Assembly: GCA_905478365.1 (NCBI GenBank) | Contig: CAJQIK010000120.1 | Span: 1 to 38,635, forward strand | Origin: an uncultured Burkholderiales Genera incertae sedis bacterium | Lineage (GTDB): Bacteria; Pseudomonadota; Gammaproteobacteria; Burkholderiales; Eutrophovitaceae | Reading direction: 5' to 3' | Length of the DNA stretch: 38,635 bases | Shown: positions 1 to 9,746 of the stretch, piece by piece | Position numbering within the stretch: position 1 is the stretch's first letter | How the letters are laid out: each line of letters opens with the position of its first letter | Made by a program: the position numbers and the translations under genes | Notes under the pieces: generated by a model | What the model was told of the DNA's origin: nothing | Seen by the model: the letters and a program-made list of their open reading frames with translations, nothing else | Databases searched by the model: none

Positions 1-37
1 GTCCCGAAGTCGCCAAAACGGAGAACTCTAAACTCAT
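1..37 (-). CDS. tgt: Queuine tRNA-ribosyltransferase, N-terminal fragment (12 codons, truncated by window edge)
   Basis: Reverse complement starts ATG AGT TTA GAG TTC TCC GTT TTG GCG ACT TCG GG (MSLEFSVLATSG), resembling Tgt N-termini, and lies directly downstream of queA in the usual queA-tgt order. Very short. Confidence 0.5.
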   Translation of the reverse strand, partial: MSLEFSVLATSG

Positions 38-67
38 CTAATCGTCCTAATCATTAAGAAAACATAT

Positions 68-1084
68 TTACTTCGCCAAAAACATTGCGTCACCATAACT
101 AAAAAATCTATATTTTTGGTCAATAGCGTGTTTGTACGCTCGCTTCATTTTATCAGTCCCCATAAACGCAGATACCAACATGAACAATGTCGATTTGGGT
201 AAATGGAAATTCGTAATCAGACAATCCACAACGCTGAAAGTATAGCCAGGAGTAATGAAAAGACTGGTCGCCCCCTCGCCTATTTTCACTTCATCTTCGC
301 TATAAATACTCTCTAAAACGCGAAGACTGGTTGTGCCAACCGCACAAATTCGTCCACCTCTTTCCTTAGTCTCAGAGATGAGCTCGGCCGTCTCTGATGG
401 AAAGTAATAACGTTCAAAATGCATGGCGTGGTCGAGAACATTCTCAACAGTAACAGGCTTAAAAGTACCGACACCGACATGCAAAGTCAGATAAGCAATT
501 TTGATGTTCTTTTGTTTTATTTTTTCGAAAATAGGCGGGTCAAAATGTAATCCTGCTGTTGGTGCTGCCACGGCACCTGGATTCTTGGCGTAAATAGTTT
601 GATAACGCTCTGAATCCGAATCCACTGGTTGACGACGAATATACGGTGGGAGTGGTGTATTGCCGTAACGACCCAAACACTCGTATATATCAATTGTCGA
701 CTCCATCTCAAATACACCGTCAATGAATTCGGTGACCTTAAACAGGACGTCTTCAGAAATTCTAATCTCCTGCCCCACCTTAGGCCGTCTACTCGCCCGG
801 ATAAGACACTTAAATCGGATAGGAGACAGTATTTGGTCAACCATAACCTCAACCTCACCACCCGTATCTTTGACACCTTTTAATCGAGCCTTAATAACAC
901 GAGTGTCATTAAAAACTAATAAGTCATCCTCTGATAGCAGATCAATAAGATCAGAAAATTGATGATCAGAAAAAGAATTGTTCTCACCAGTCGAAACTAA
1001 CAATCTACTATGACTGCGAGCCGCAAGAGGCTCCTGGGCAATCAATTCATCAGGCAAATCAAAATTAAATTCCGAAATATGCAT
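68..1084 (-). CDS. queA: S-adenosylmethionine:tRNA ribosyltransferase-isomerase QueA
   Basis: 338 aa; MHISEFNFDLPDELIAQEPLAARSHSRLL, NPGAVAAPTAGLHF and TLHVGVGTFKPV are characteristic QueA motifs. Confidence 0.96.
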   Translation of the reverse strand: MHISEFNFDLPDELIAQEPLAARSHSRLLVSTGENNSFSDHQFSDLIDLLSEDDLLVFNDTRVIKARLKGVKDTGGEVEVMVDQILSPIRFKCLIRASRRPKVGQEIRISEDVLFKVTEFIDGVFEMESTIDIYECLGRYGNTPLPPYIRRQPVDSDSERYQTIYAKNPGAVAAPTAGLHFDPPIFEKIKQKNIKIAYLTLHVGVGTFKPVTVENVLDHAMHFERYYFPSETAELISETKERGGRICAVGTTSLRVLESIYSEDEVKIGEGATSLFITPGYTFSVVDCLITNFHLPKSTLFMLVSAFMGTDKMKRAYKHAIDQKYRFFSYGDAMFLAK

Positions 1085-1195
1085 GGGGGCATTGTATCTC
1101 TGATTAACCTTACGCTCTATTCATAAGTCCAATTTAGACACACATCGGCACCATCCTTGATGACAGCTTCAACTTCAGGGATAATCCCCGCTATT

Positions 1196-1282
1196 GCCGG
1201 GATGGCGGAATTGGTAGACGCAGCGGATTCAAAATCCGCCGGTGGAAACACTGTGGGGGTTCGATTCCCCCTCCCGGCACCA
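1196..1282 (+). tRNA. tRNA-Leu, anticodon CAA (1230-1232)
   Basis: GCCGGGA/TCCCGGC acceptor stem, GCGGA-TTCAAAA-TCCGC anticodon arm, long variable arm, GGTTCGATTCC T-arm, encoded CCA at 1280-1282. Confidence 0.95.
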
Positions 1283-1488
1283 CACAAATTGAATCCGAAC
1301 GACAATACGTGATACGCAATGCACCTCAGCTAGCTACGATGTCACTTCTCTTTTTAAACAACTATCGCTCCTCAGAAAATTGGGGATATAAGATCATCAT
1401 GGTCGACTCAAGATTGATAAACTACTACCTCGGTTAAGTCTGTCTCCTATTATTCAAGAGAACCTCGCGTGGAGTAAGGAAAATCCAA

Positions 1489-2472
1489 ATGATGAAACTT
1501 TTAATCCGACAGCAAGATGAAGACATCCGTCTAAGTCGCCTTCCTTCGTTATTAAATGTTGATTGGTCGATTGAGGCAGTAAATCACCTTGATACTGACT
1601 TATGGCTAGAAAACCTAAAAAGCGTCGATGCAGTTATCACAATGAATTGGATCAACCCCGGTGTGAAATGCGAGAATTTAAAACTAATTCAACTTCCAGG
1701 GGCAGGATTAGATGGTCTCGACTTAGATGCAATCCCCAAACAAACATCAGTCTGTAACGTCTTCGAGCATGAGATTCCAATTGCGGAGTTCGTAATGGCC
1801 GCTATTCTCCAAGGAGTCACAAATCTTACTCAATTGGACAAAAATATACGGAGCAATAATTGGTCGGGCTCCTACCTCTTCGGGCCAGTACATGATGAGC
1901 TTTTTGGAAAAACTATTGGCATCATAGGTTACGGACACATTGGTAGGGAAGTTGCAAAACGAATCAAACCTTTTGGGGTGCAGGTCATTGGCTGCGGACC
2001 ACGAATCCCGACCTCCGGAGTACAGCCTGACGCTTTCTACACCGTTGAAGATTTAGATACCGTTCTCGCACTCAGTGATTTCATTTTAGTATCAACACCC
2101 CTGACGCCAGAGACTAAAGGGTTAATATCAAAAACACAGTTCAGAAAAATGAAATCCTCTGCGATCATCTTAAATATCGCTAGAGGAGAGGTTATTAACG
2201 AGGAGGCTCTGTACCAAGCATGCAGAGACAAAGAAATCGGCGGTGCCGTCATCGATACTTGGTATCAATATCCAAGAAGCATATCCGACAATACGCCACC
2301 GTCTCGTTTTAATTTTAGCGAACTTGATAACGTCATAATGTCTCCGCATGCATCAACGTGGACCGATGCTCTAATTCATCGCAGAACGAAATTCATTGCA
2401 GAAAATTTGAATCGTTTATCTAGAAGGCAACCGCTTCTAAATGTGGTGAAACAATCGGATAAAATCAAATAA
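1489..2472 (+). CDS. D-2-hydroxyacid dehydrogenase family protein (NAD-dependent)
   Basis: GYGHIGREVAKRIKPFG Rossmann motif; NIARGEVINEEAL and MSPHAS catalytic segments. Confidence 0.88.
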   Translation: MMKLLIRQQDEDIRLSRLPSLLNVDWSIEAVNHLDTDLWLENLKSVDAVITMNWINPGVKCENLKLIQLPGAGLDGLDLDAIPKQTSVCNVFEHEIPIAEFVMAAILQGVTNLTQLDKNIRSNNWSGSYLFGPVHDELFGKTIGIIGYGHIGREVAKRIKPFGVQVIGCGPRIPTSGVQPDAFYTVEDLDTVLALSDFILVSTPLTPETKGLISKTQFRKMKSSAIILNIARGEVINEEALYQACRDKEIGGAVIDTWYQYPRSISDNTPPSRFNFSELDNVIMSPHASTWTDALIHRRTKFIAENLNRLSRRQPLLNVVKQSDKIK

Positions 2473-2493
2473 ATTAATACTTTTGAGGACGCA

Positions 2494-3279
2494 ATGAACC
2501 AAGCACAAATAGATAAGGCCGCTCAGATCCTTTGGAATGCATGGGATAACGGAGAAACTATTTCGGAGCTACCGAAAGACTGTCGGCCGACGGATCGACA
2601 AACCGCATACAAAATTCAAAAAGAGGTAGGCAAGCTCTCCCGGTCATCGCAAATCGGATGGAAAATAGCCGCCACAAGTGTTAACGGTCAAAAACATATC
2701 GGGGTACCTGGACCGCTTGCAGGACGACTACTTGCTGACCGAACAAAGATGTCCGGTGATACCTTAGAAGTTGGTGCCAACCTCATGGGCGTCGCTGAAG
2801 CCGAGTTCTGTTTCCAATTAGGTAAAGACTTACCGCCTAGGAATACGGCCTACTCTATTGAAGAAACGCTTGAAGCAGTAGATACCCTGCATACAGCGAT
2901 AGAGATTCCCGATTCTCGATATATAGACTTTGTAACGGCAGGAGAAACTCAACTTATTGCAGATAATGCCTGCGCGAGTTGGTTTGTTCTTGGACCACCC
3001 ACAACTGCAGATTGGAGGAGTATCGACCTTCGAGATCATAAAGTGCAAGCATTAGTAAACGGTACAATTGTTGAAGAAGGGATAGGTAAAAACGTATTGG
3101 GTGACCCTCGTATTGCGCTCAGATGGATTGTCAATGAACTTAGCAATGAAGGTATCGGCCTGCGGGCAAAGGAAGTTGTGACTACGGGTACGTGCGTATT
3201 ACCTTTTCAAATTAAACCTAATGACTACGTAGAACTGGAATTTGGCCAAATTGGTCGAGTTAGCGTTACACTTAGTTGA
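2494..3279 (+). CDS. 2-keto-4-pentenoate hydratase/decarboxylase (MhpD/FAH-like) family protein
   Basis: IGWKIAATS, GVAEAEFCFQLGKDLP and LIADNACASWFVLG are typical of the hydratase family. Confidence 0.8.
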   Translation: MNQAQIDKAAQILWNAWDNGETISELPKDCRPTDRQTAYKIQKEVGKLSRSSQIGWKIAATSVNGQKHIGVPGPLAGRLLADRTKMSGDTLEVGANLMGVAEAEFCFQLGKDLPPRNTAYSIEETLEAVDTLHTAIEIPDSRYIDFVTAGETQLIADNACASWFVLGPPTTADWRSIDLRDHKVQALVNGTIVEEGIGKNVLGDPRIALRWIVNELSNEGIGLRAKEVVTTGTCVLPFQIKPNDYVELEFGQIGRVSVTLS

Positions 3280-3314
3280 AGTTTTAAACCGCAGTTACTG
3301 CAGAAGGTAAAACA

Positions 3315-4490
3315 ATGGCATCTTTCGACTGGCAAGATCCTTTTAGACTCAATGATCAACTTACTGATGAGGAAAAGATTATTGCTGATAGCGCTCGAGA
3401 ATTTTGTTCTGACCGGCTATCTCCGAGAATTATCGAAGCTAATCGCAATGAAAGTTTCGATCGTGCTATTTTTGACGAAATGGGTGAGATGGGATTCTTG
3501 GGTTCAACAATTACAGGGTATGGCTGCGCCGGAGTTAATCACGTTTCTTATGGGCTTATCGCGAGAGAAATCGAACGTATAGACTCCGGCTATCGGTCAA
3601 TGATGAGTGTTCAATCAAGCCTTGTAATGTACCCAATATTTACTTATGGAACTGAAGAGCAACGCGAGAAATACCTTCCTGATCTTGCTAGCGGGAAAAA
3701 AATTGGATGCTTCGGCTTAACGGAACCTGACTACGGGTCTGATGCTGGAGGATTGATCACTAGAGCTACGAAGGTACCTGGTGGTTGGAAGCTGAAAGGC
3801 GCGAAAATGTGGATCACAAATTCACCAGTCGCCGACATTATGGTGATTTGGGCTAAAGATGATGCCGGTACGATTCGTGGCTTTATCTTGGAGCGCGGTA
3901 TGCAGGGACTAGAAACCCCAAAAATAAGCGGTAAATTTAGCCTTCGTGCGTCGATAACCGGAGAAATAGTTATGGATGACGTCTTCGTGCCAGAAGAAAA
4001 CATCCTACCAAATGTAAAAGGATTGACAGGGCCTTTCGGTTGTCTAAATAAAGCACGATATGGAATATCCTGGGGAGCGTTAGGGGCTGCAGAATTTTGC
4101 TGGATGGCAGCCAGGGAATATACATTAAGTCGTAAACAGTTCGATCGACCTTTAGCGGCAAATCAACTCGTACAAAAAAAACTCGCAGACATGCAAACAG
4201 AAATCACAATTGGGCTGCAAGCAACGTTGAGAGTTGGACGCTTACTGGACCATGACGAAGCTACACCTGAAATGATCTCATTAATTAAACGCAACTCATG
4301 CGGTAAGGCGCTGGATATCGCTCGAACTGCTCGAGATATGCATGGCGGAAATGGGATTTCTGATGAATACCAGGTCATCCGCCATGTCATGAACCTAGAA
4401 GCGGTGAATACCTACGAAGGCACGCATGACGTACATGCATTGATACTTGGACGAGCACAAACTGGGATACAAGCTTTCACTGGAGCATAA
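3315..4490 (+). CDS. gcdH: Glutaryl-CoA dehydrogenase (acyl-CoA dehydrogenase family)
   Basis: [21 protein letters not shown]-terminus, [57 protein letters not shown] with catalytic Glu. Confidence 0.9.
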   Translation: MASFDWQDPFRLNDQLTDEEKIIADSAREFCSDRLSPRIIEANRNESFDRAIFDEMGEMGFLGSTITGYGCAGVNHVSYGLIAREIERIDSGYRSMMSVQSSLVMYPIFTYGTEEQREKYLPDLASGKKIGCFGLTEPDYGSDAGGLITRATKVPGGWKLKGAKMWITNSPVADIMVIWAKDDAGTIRGFILERGMQGLETPKISGKFSLRASITGEIVMDDVFVPEENILPNVKGLTGPFGCLNKARYGISWGALGAAEFCWMAAREYTLSRKQFDRPLAANQLVQKKLADMQTEITIGLQATLRVGRLLDHDEATPEMISLIKRNSCGKALDIARTARDMHGGNGISDEYQVIRHVMNLEAVNTYEGTHDVHALILGRAQTGIQAFTGA

Positions 4491-4531
4491 GCAGGTTTAG
4501 ATCATGTAAATTAAAACCGATAGAATGCTTC

Positions 4532-5287
4532 CTAGACGCACCGTCCGCCATCGACCTCAATACATGCACCGGTAATAAAGTCTGCCTCGTCAGACGCCAA
4601 ATACAAGCACGCATTCGCGATATCACGCGGCTGACTGAACCGTCCCAATGGAATAACTGATGCAAATTTCTCACGTATTTCAGGTGTATCTGACCCCATA
4701 AACTCAGCCAAAAGCGGAGTATCGCCTGCTACTGGATTTACTACATTAACGCGAATTTTATCAGGGGCTAATTCTAAAGCCATTGCCTGGCTAGCGACGA
4801 TCGCCGCTGCTTTGCTCCCGCTATACCATACCAAGCCAGGGCGTGGTCGGATGCCTGAAGTAGACGCAATAGTGACAAAATTTCCACCTCCTTGCTTTCT
4901 AAAATAAGGAACCAGGTTTCGAGCTGAATAATAGATACCCTTAACGTTTACGTCATAGACCAAATCGAACTCGTCATCGGTCACGTCAAGCATTGATTTA
5001 TTTCTATGTGTGGTACCCGCATTATTAATAACGATATCAAGCTTTCCATAGGAATCCAGAGAACAATCTAAGAGATCTTTCCAATCAGCGCTAGAGGCAA
5101 CATTACCGCGACAGAATACAGCCTCCCCACCAGACGCTTTAATGTCTTTAACCACACGTTCCCCACCGTCAACATTTATATCGTTTACGATTATGCGACA
5201 ACCTTCTTGAGCAAATCTTGTGGCTATCCCTTCCCCAAAACCTGAACCACCACCCGTAACGATAGCAACTTTTTGCTCTAATCTCAT
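4532..5287 (-). CDS. SDR family oxidoreductase
   Basis: TGGGSGFGEGIA nucleotide motif, NNAG, Ser and YSGSK catalytic motif, C-terminal TGACIEVDGGRCV. Confidence 0.88.
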   Translation of the reverse strand: MRLEQKVAIVTGGGSGFGEGIATRFAQEGCRIIVNDINVDGGERVVKDIKASGGEAVFCRGNVASSADWKDLLDCSLDSYGKLDIVINNAGTTHRNKSMLDVTDDEFDLVYDVNVKGIYYSARNLVPYFRKQGGGNFVTIASTSGIRPRPGLVWYSGSKAAAIVASQAMALELAPDKIRVNVVNPVAGDTPLLAEFMGSDTPEIREKFASVIPLGRFSQPRDIANACLYLASDEADFITGACIEVDGGRCV

Positions 5288-5351
5288 TTATAACTCCTTG
5301 GCACCAGTTAATAAAAAAACAGTATTTTACCGATATTTAATTATTGAAATT

Positions 5352-6365
5352 TTAAACAGCACATACCGTTGTAGTCGCGCCTTCACTAGACTTTTTACTT
5401 TCATTGACACCTACTGAGTGCAAAGGCACGCCATTGCGAACCGCGGTAATCTCTGCAAGTATTGCGACAGCAATTTCGGGAGGTGTCTTACTCCCAATGC
5501 TTAATCCCACCGGACCATGAAGCTGATCAATTTCCGATTGACTCAAATCAAAAAGCAAAAGACGTTCACGTCGATTTTTACTGTTCAGTCGAGATCCTAG
5601 GGCTCCTACATAAAATGATGGTGATTTCAAACCTTCCAACAAGGCTAAGTCATCCAACTTTGGGTCATGTGTGACGGCTACTAACGCTGAGTGAGCATCT
5701 AATTTCAAAGAGACCACTAGGTCATCTGGCATCTCACGAGAGAGTATGGTCCCAGGGACCGACCACGTATCCGCATATTCCGCTCTCGGATCGCACACAA
5801 TGACATGATAGTCAAGCGCCTTGGCCATTTGAGCTACATAAGTAGAGAGCTGTCCGGCACCAATGATAATAAGTCGCCAACGAGGTCCATATACGCATTG
5901 CAGGACTTCCCCATCAAACGATAGCTCATCGCTAGAGGAAGCGTCTTTTAAACTCACTTCACCGGTAGAAATAACTAACGACCGTGATACCAACTCATGT
6001 TGTTCAACACGCTTAAGTAATTCCCGAAAACTCTCATCATCAGTTATTTTTTCCAGGACAACCTGTAATGTTCCCCCACAAGGAAGACCGAATCGATTCG
6101 CTTCTTCTTTACTAATCCCATAAGTAACCACAGAGGGCTTATCAACCTCCAGCGATTGGTCTCGAACCCGATTGATCATGTCATCTTCAATGCAGCCTCC
6201 AGAAATTGAGCCTGCCACTAGACCATCATCACGAATCGCTAACATTGCACCCGGCGGCCGGGGCGATGAGCCCCACGTTTGAACTATCGTTCCTAAAATA
6301 ACTTCGTGACCGTTGGCGCGCCAGTCAAGGCTTGTTTTAAGTACTTGTAAATCTACACTATCCAT
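5352..6365 (-). CDS. XdhC/CoxI family protein (molybdenum hydroxylase maturation factor)
   Basis: GTIVQTWGSSPRPPGAMLAI..GSISGGCIEDDM N-terminal XdhC/CoxI segment; GAGQLSTYVAQMAKALDY Rossmann; YVGALGSRLNSKNRRERL. Confidence 0.9.
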   Translation of the reverse strand: MDSVDLQVLKTSLDWRANGHEVILGTIVQTWGSSPRPPGAMLAIRDDGLVAGSISGGCIEDDMINRVRDQSLEVDKPSVVTYGISKEEANRFGLPCGGTLQVVLEKITDDESFRELLKRVEQHELVSRSLVISTGEVSLKDASSSDELSFDGEVLQCVYGPRWRLIIIGAGQLSTYVAQMAKALDYHVIVCDPRAEYADTWSVPGTILSREMPDDLVVSLKLDAHSALVAVTHDPKLDDLALLEGLKSPSFYVGALGSRLNSKNRRERLLLFDLSQSEIDQLHGPVGLSIGSKTPPEIAVAILAEITAVRNGVPLHSVGVNESKKSSEGATTTVCAV

Positions 6366-6427
6366 ATCTTCTTCAGCTCGTAAGTCGTACTAGTTAACTA
6401 TTTCGATTGTTAACAACTAAGGACTAT

Positions 6428-6456
6428 AAAAAAACCCCCAGTACTACTGGGGGTTT
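6428..6456 (-). terminator. Rho-independent terminator downstream of the IorB-like gene
   Basis: AAACCCCCAG (6432-6441) / CTGGGGGTTT (6447-6456), 10-bp stem with 5-nt loop, followed on the minus strand by a U tract. Confidence 0.9.
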
Positions 6457-6508
6457 CCAATATTCTCGGATCCAGAAGCACGCCTCCGGATCCGAATACA
6501 ACGTCACA

Positions 6509-8707
6509 TTAGCCAGCTGCGACGTTCTCTGGTAATGCAGGGAACGTACGCACGCGCTTACCAGATGCAGCATGAATTGCGTTAGCAATTGCTGGAACGA
6601 TAACCGCGGTTGCTGGTTCACCAAGACCGCCAGGAGCGCCATCACTCTTAATGAAGTGAACGTCCATGACTTTTGGTGTTTCGTTGATACGAACAGCTCG
6701 GTATCCGTCAAAGTTATCTTGCTCGACGATACCATTTTTAACTGTAATCTCACTGATCAAACCAACACCCTGACCCATGTTTATACAACCTTGGACCTGA
6801 GCTAATGCCTGATCTGGGTGAACTAGCGTACCACCGTCAACGACAGCCGTAACTTTGTCTACGACTACATCCATCGTAGAATCAACAGTTACCTCGGCCA
6901 CGATAGCAACAACGGAGTTATAACCCTCCATCACAGCAACACCTTGACCTTTACCGGCTGGCATCTTCTTACCAAACCTGGATTTCTTTTTAACTTCTTC
7001 CAAGACTGTCTTCATTCTGGCGCCAACTGGTACACCAGCTGAAAGTCCAGACCAAGCGTGCTTGGTAGAGCCCATGTCAAGCATGTCGATTCGGTACTGA
7101 ATTGGATCAGCACCAGCATTCTTCGCTAGCTCGTCAATGAAACACTCCAACGCAACAGCATTCAAGTTATGTGACACACCACGCCAGTAACCGACCTGAA
7201 CTCCAGTGTCATGCATGACATAACTGAAATTCATACCAGCATCTGCTAGGTATGGGAAGTTATCGATACCCTCAACAGCAAATGGGTCGATACCGTCCTT
7301 CACAATACTTGGGAACAAACGTGAAGAAATTGAAGGACTGGTTGACTTGAACTTAAGCGCTTGAAGCTTACCATTCTCGTCTACACCAGCTGTGAACTTG
7401 TAGATACCTGCTGGACGATATGAGTCATGAGTCATGTCGTCTTCACGAGACCACACCATCTTGACTGGAACGCCTGCTGCTTGTGAAATCTCGGCAGCAT
7501 CAATACAGTAATCCACCTCAACACGACGACCGAAACCGCCACCTAGGAAGGTTGTTTGAACTTCAACCTGCTCGGGCTTGAGGCCGGTAGCACCAGCTAC
7601 AACGTGAGGAACTAACTGCTGGAACTGAGTAGGTGTGATAATCACAGCCTTGTCAGCAGTAACATGTGCAGTTGTGTTCTGTGGCTCTAGTGGCGAGTGT
7701 GACTGGAATGGCAAGCGATACTCTGCGGTAATCATCTTGTCTGCCTGCGCCAAACCTTGGTCAGCATTTCCGCTTTCACGGAAAACTGCGCCAGCACCGT
7801 TTGATGCTTCTTCCATTTTCGCCCAGAGGCTAGTCATATCTAGATCAGCATTTGGACCAGCATCCCACTGAGGGTCAAGTGTGGCAACTGCCTTCTTTGC
7901 TGTCCAGTAGGAATCAGCAACCACTGCAACACCACGGCTGTATTGAACTACCGAATGAACGCCAGGCATATTTTTCGCTCGCGAATCATCGTAGGAGATC
8001 AGACTACCGCCCATCATTGGAGGCATCGCAACTGCGGCAAACTTCATGCCAGGAACAATGGTGTCAATACCAAATCCAGCGGTACCACGGACCTTCATTC
8101 CAGTATCAAGACGTTTTTGCTTTGTACTTCCCACAATCTTGAATTGGCTAGCAGGCTTAAGAGGTACTTCCTTAGGCACTTCCATCGTAGCTGCTTTAGC
8201 TGCGACTGAACCGTAAGTTGCTTTCTTACCGCCAGGACCTGAAATCATGCCGTTAGAAACGCTACACTTACTCGGATCAACACCCCAGTTATCGGCTGCA
8301 GCTGCAACCAACATCATTCGAGCTGAAGCGCCTGCCTTACGAAGCTTTTCCCAAGCGTCTCGGACAGCTGTCGAACCACCCGTGATTTGACCACCAAGTA
8401 GAGAGTTAATGTAAACCTCAGCCGGTGGAGCAAACTCAACCTTAATTGCGTTTATGTCAACCTCTAGCTCCTCCGCTACAAGCATTGGCATTGAGGTATA
8501 AACGTCCTGACCCATTTCTGAGCGGGCATTCATTATGGTTACTGTGTTGTCAGCAGCAATTTTTACCCAAGCATTCGGGCTGCCGCCATCCGCAGCTTGA
8601 GCTTGACGTGCAGTTGGCAAGTAAAATGCCAAAGCTAAGCCACCAGCAGCAGATCCACTGACTTTCAGGAAGTCACGACGATCTTCATTTTTTACAATTT
8701 TTTCCAT
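6509..8707 (-). CDS. Xanthine dehydrogenase family molybdopterin-binding subunit, IorB-like, with Tat signal
   Basis: 732 aa; NEDRRDFLKVSGSAAGGLALAFYLP Tat motif; LGGGFGRR, GYWRGVSHNLNAVALE and GGLGEPATAVIVPAIANAI molybdopterin-binding segments. Confidence 0.92.
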   Translation of the reverse strand: MEKIVKNEDRRDFLKVSGSAAGGLALAFYLPTARQAQAADGGSPNAWVKIAADNTVTIMNARSEMGQDVYTSMPMLVAEELEVDINAIKVEFAPPAEVYINSLLGGQITGGSTAVRDAWEKLRKAGASARMMLVAAAADNWGVDPSKCSVSNGMISGPGGKKATYGSVAAKAATMEVPKEVPLKPASQFKIVGSTKQKRLDTGMKVRGTAGFGIDTIVPGMKFAAVAMPPMMGGSLISYDDSRAKNMPGVHSVVQYSRGVAVVADSYWTAKKAVATLDPQWDAGPNADLDMTSLWAKMEEASNGAGAVFRESGNADQGLAQADKMITAEYRLPFQSHSPLEPQNTTAHVTADKAVIITPTQFQQLVPHVVAGATGLKPEQVEVQTTFLGGGFGRRVEVDYCIDAAEISQAAGVPVKMVWSREDDMTHDSYRPAGIYKFTAGVDENGKLQALKFKSTSPSISSRLFPSIVKDGIDPFAVEGIDNFPYLADAGMNFSYVMHDTGVQVGYWRGVSHNLNAVALECFIDELAKNAGADPIQYRIDMLDMGSTKHAWSGLSAGVPVGARMKTVLEEVKKKSRFGKKMPAGKGQGVAVMEGYNSVVAIVAEVTVDSTMDVVVDKVTAVVDGGTLVHPDQALAQVQGCINMGQGVGLISEITVKNGIVEQDNFDGYRAVRINETPKVMDVHFIKSDGAPGGLGEPATAVIVPAIANAIHAASGKRVRTFPALPENVAAG

Positions 8708-8725
8708 ATCTCGATTCCTCCCTCG

Positions 8726-9175
8726 TTAGGACATCTTCGCCGCGGCTTTAATAGCAGCGCGGATTCGAGGATAGGTACCACATCGGCAAAGGTTGCCCGA
8801 CATGAACGCATCAATATCCTCATCTGAAGGATTTTTGTTCGTAGACAAAAGTGCTGAGGCAGACATCATTTGCCCTGGCTGACAGTATCCACACTGAGGA
8901 ACATCTAAAGCTTCCCATGCTCGCTGAACTTTATGATTTCCACCAAGACCTTCGATGGTTGTCACGTCTTGTCCAGCAATAGAACCTATCTGTGTTTGAC
9001 AGGAACGTACTGCACGTCCGTTTAGATGAACTGTACACGCACCACATAGAGCTTTTCCGCAACCAAACTTAGTACCCGTGTAACCGAGTGTATCGCGAAG
9101 AACCCACAGTAATGGTGTATCCGCAGAGACCTCTACAGTCTCGCTTTTACCATTTACTTTAAAACTGACTTTCAT
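8726..9175 (-). CDS. (2Fe-2S)-binding protein, IorA-like small subunit
   Basis: [20 protein letters not shown] and [34 protein letters not shown], the two [2Fe-2S] motifs of this family. Confidence 0.94.
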   Translation of the reverse strand: MKVSFKVNGKSETVEVSADTPLLWVLRDTLGYTGTKFGCGKALCGACTVHLNGRAVRSCQTQIGSIAGQDVTTIEGLGGNHKVQRAWEALDVPQCGYCQPGQMMSASALLSTNKNPSDEDIDAFMSGNLCRCGTYPRIRAAIKAAAKMS

Positions 9176-9690
9176 ATTAAAACTCCCCCTTTCGAAGCTT
9201 TAGGTTTGTTAGGGATGTAACAACTAATAAATAAAAGTTACCCCGTGAAAATACATGATTAAGTCTTGCGTTTCAAGCACTGATAACGTTGATTTGATAG
9301 GGTTAGTAGGAATGATTCTCATTTGTATTTTAGGGCATGGCCTCACACTCGGTGGTCGTGTCAGCACTAAATTTCAGAAATACATCGCAAGCTAGAACAT
9401 TCACCGCGAGACCTAACGAACACAACAAACAAATCAGGGGGAACGGGAAGCCCGCTAACAATCACCGCAGTATAAATTATTGCAATGCATCAATTATTAC
9501 TAACTTACAATACAGAACTGAGTTTGCGTCGCATCATCTGTACTAGACGAGATACGTAAATGCACATATTTAGATGTTCAGAGCAAACTGCTTGTCCATT
9601 CCAAATTATAGTTTTTTCTGCTTTCTAAAAACAAAACCGACTGATTTTTTCCATTGCCTAAAAATTTAGGTAGCCTGAATTATTATGCCA

Positions 9691-9721
9691 AAAAAAAAGT
9701 CCACAACACTGTTGGGGACTT
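9691..9721 (-). terminator. Rho-independent terminator downstream of the acyl-CoA dehydrogenase gene
   Basis: AAGTCC-a-CAAC-act-GTTG-g-GGACTT hairpin flanked by an A tract (9691-9698), which is a U tract on the minus-strand transcript. Confidence 0.75.
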
Positions 9722-9746
9722 CAAAAAAAAAGTAAAAAAATATCAA

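Noticed and set aside
517-962. Several ORFs within queA (517..876 -, 629..883 +, 723..962 +)
   Set aside because: Alternative-frame ORFs inside a clearly coding queA.
1196-1282. tRNA-Leu as an active integration site of a genomic island
   Set aside because: No second copy of the tRNA 3' end and no integrase within the window; downstream genes look like ordinary metabolic genes.
1117-1305. 62-aa minus-strand ORF (GAGRGNRTPTVFPPADFESAASTNSAIPA...)
   Set aside because: It is the antisense translation of the tRNA-Leu gene, a well-known false ORF; only its tail outside the tRNA is mentioned as a weak remnant.
6424-6753. 109-aa minus-strand ORF overlapping the end of the IorB-like gene
   Set aside because: Out-of-frame overlap running into the terminator hairpin; no recognisable protein features.
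9337-9546. 69-aa plus-strand ORF in the IorA/ACAD gap
   Set aside because: No RBS, no domain-like pattern; likely chance ORF in the regulatory region.
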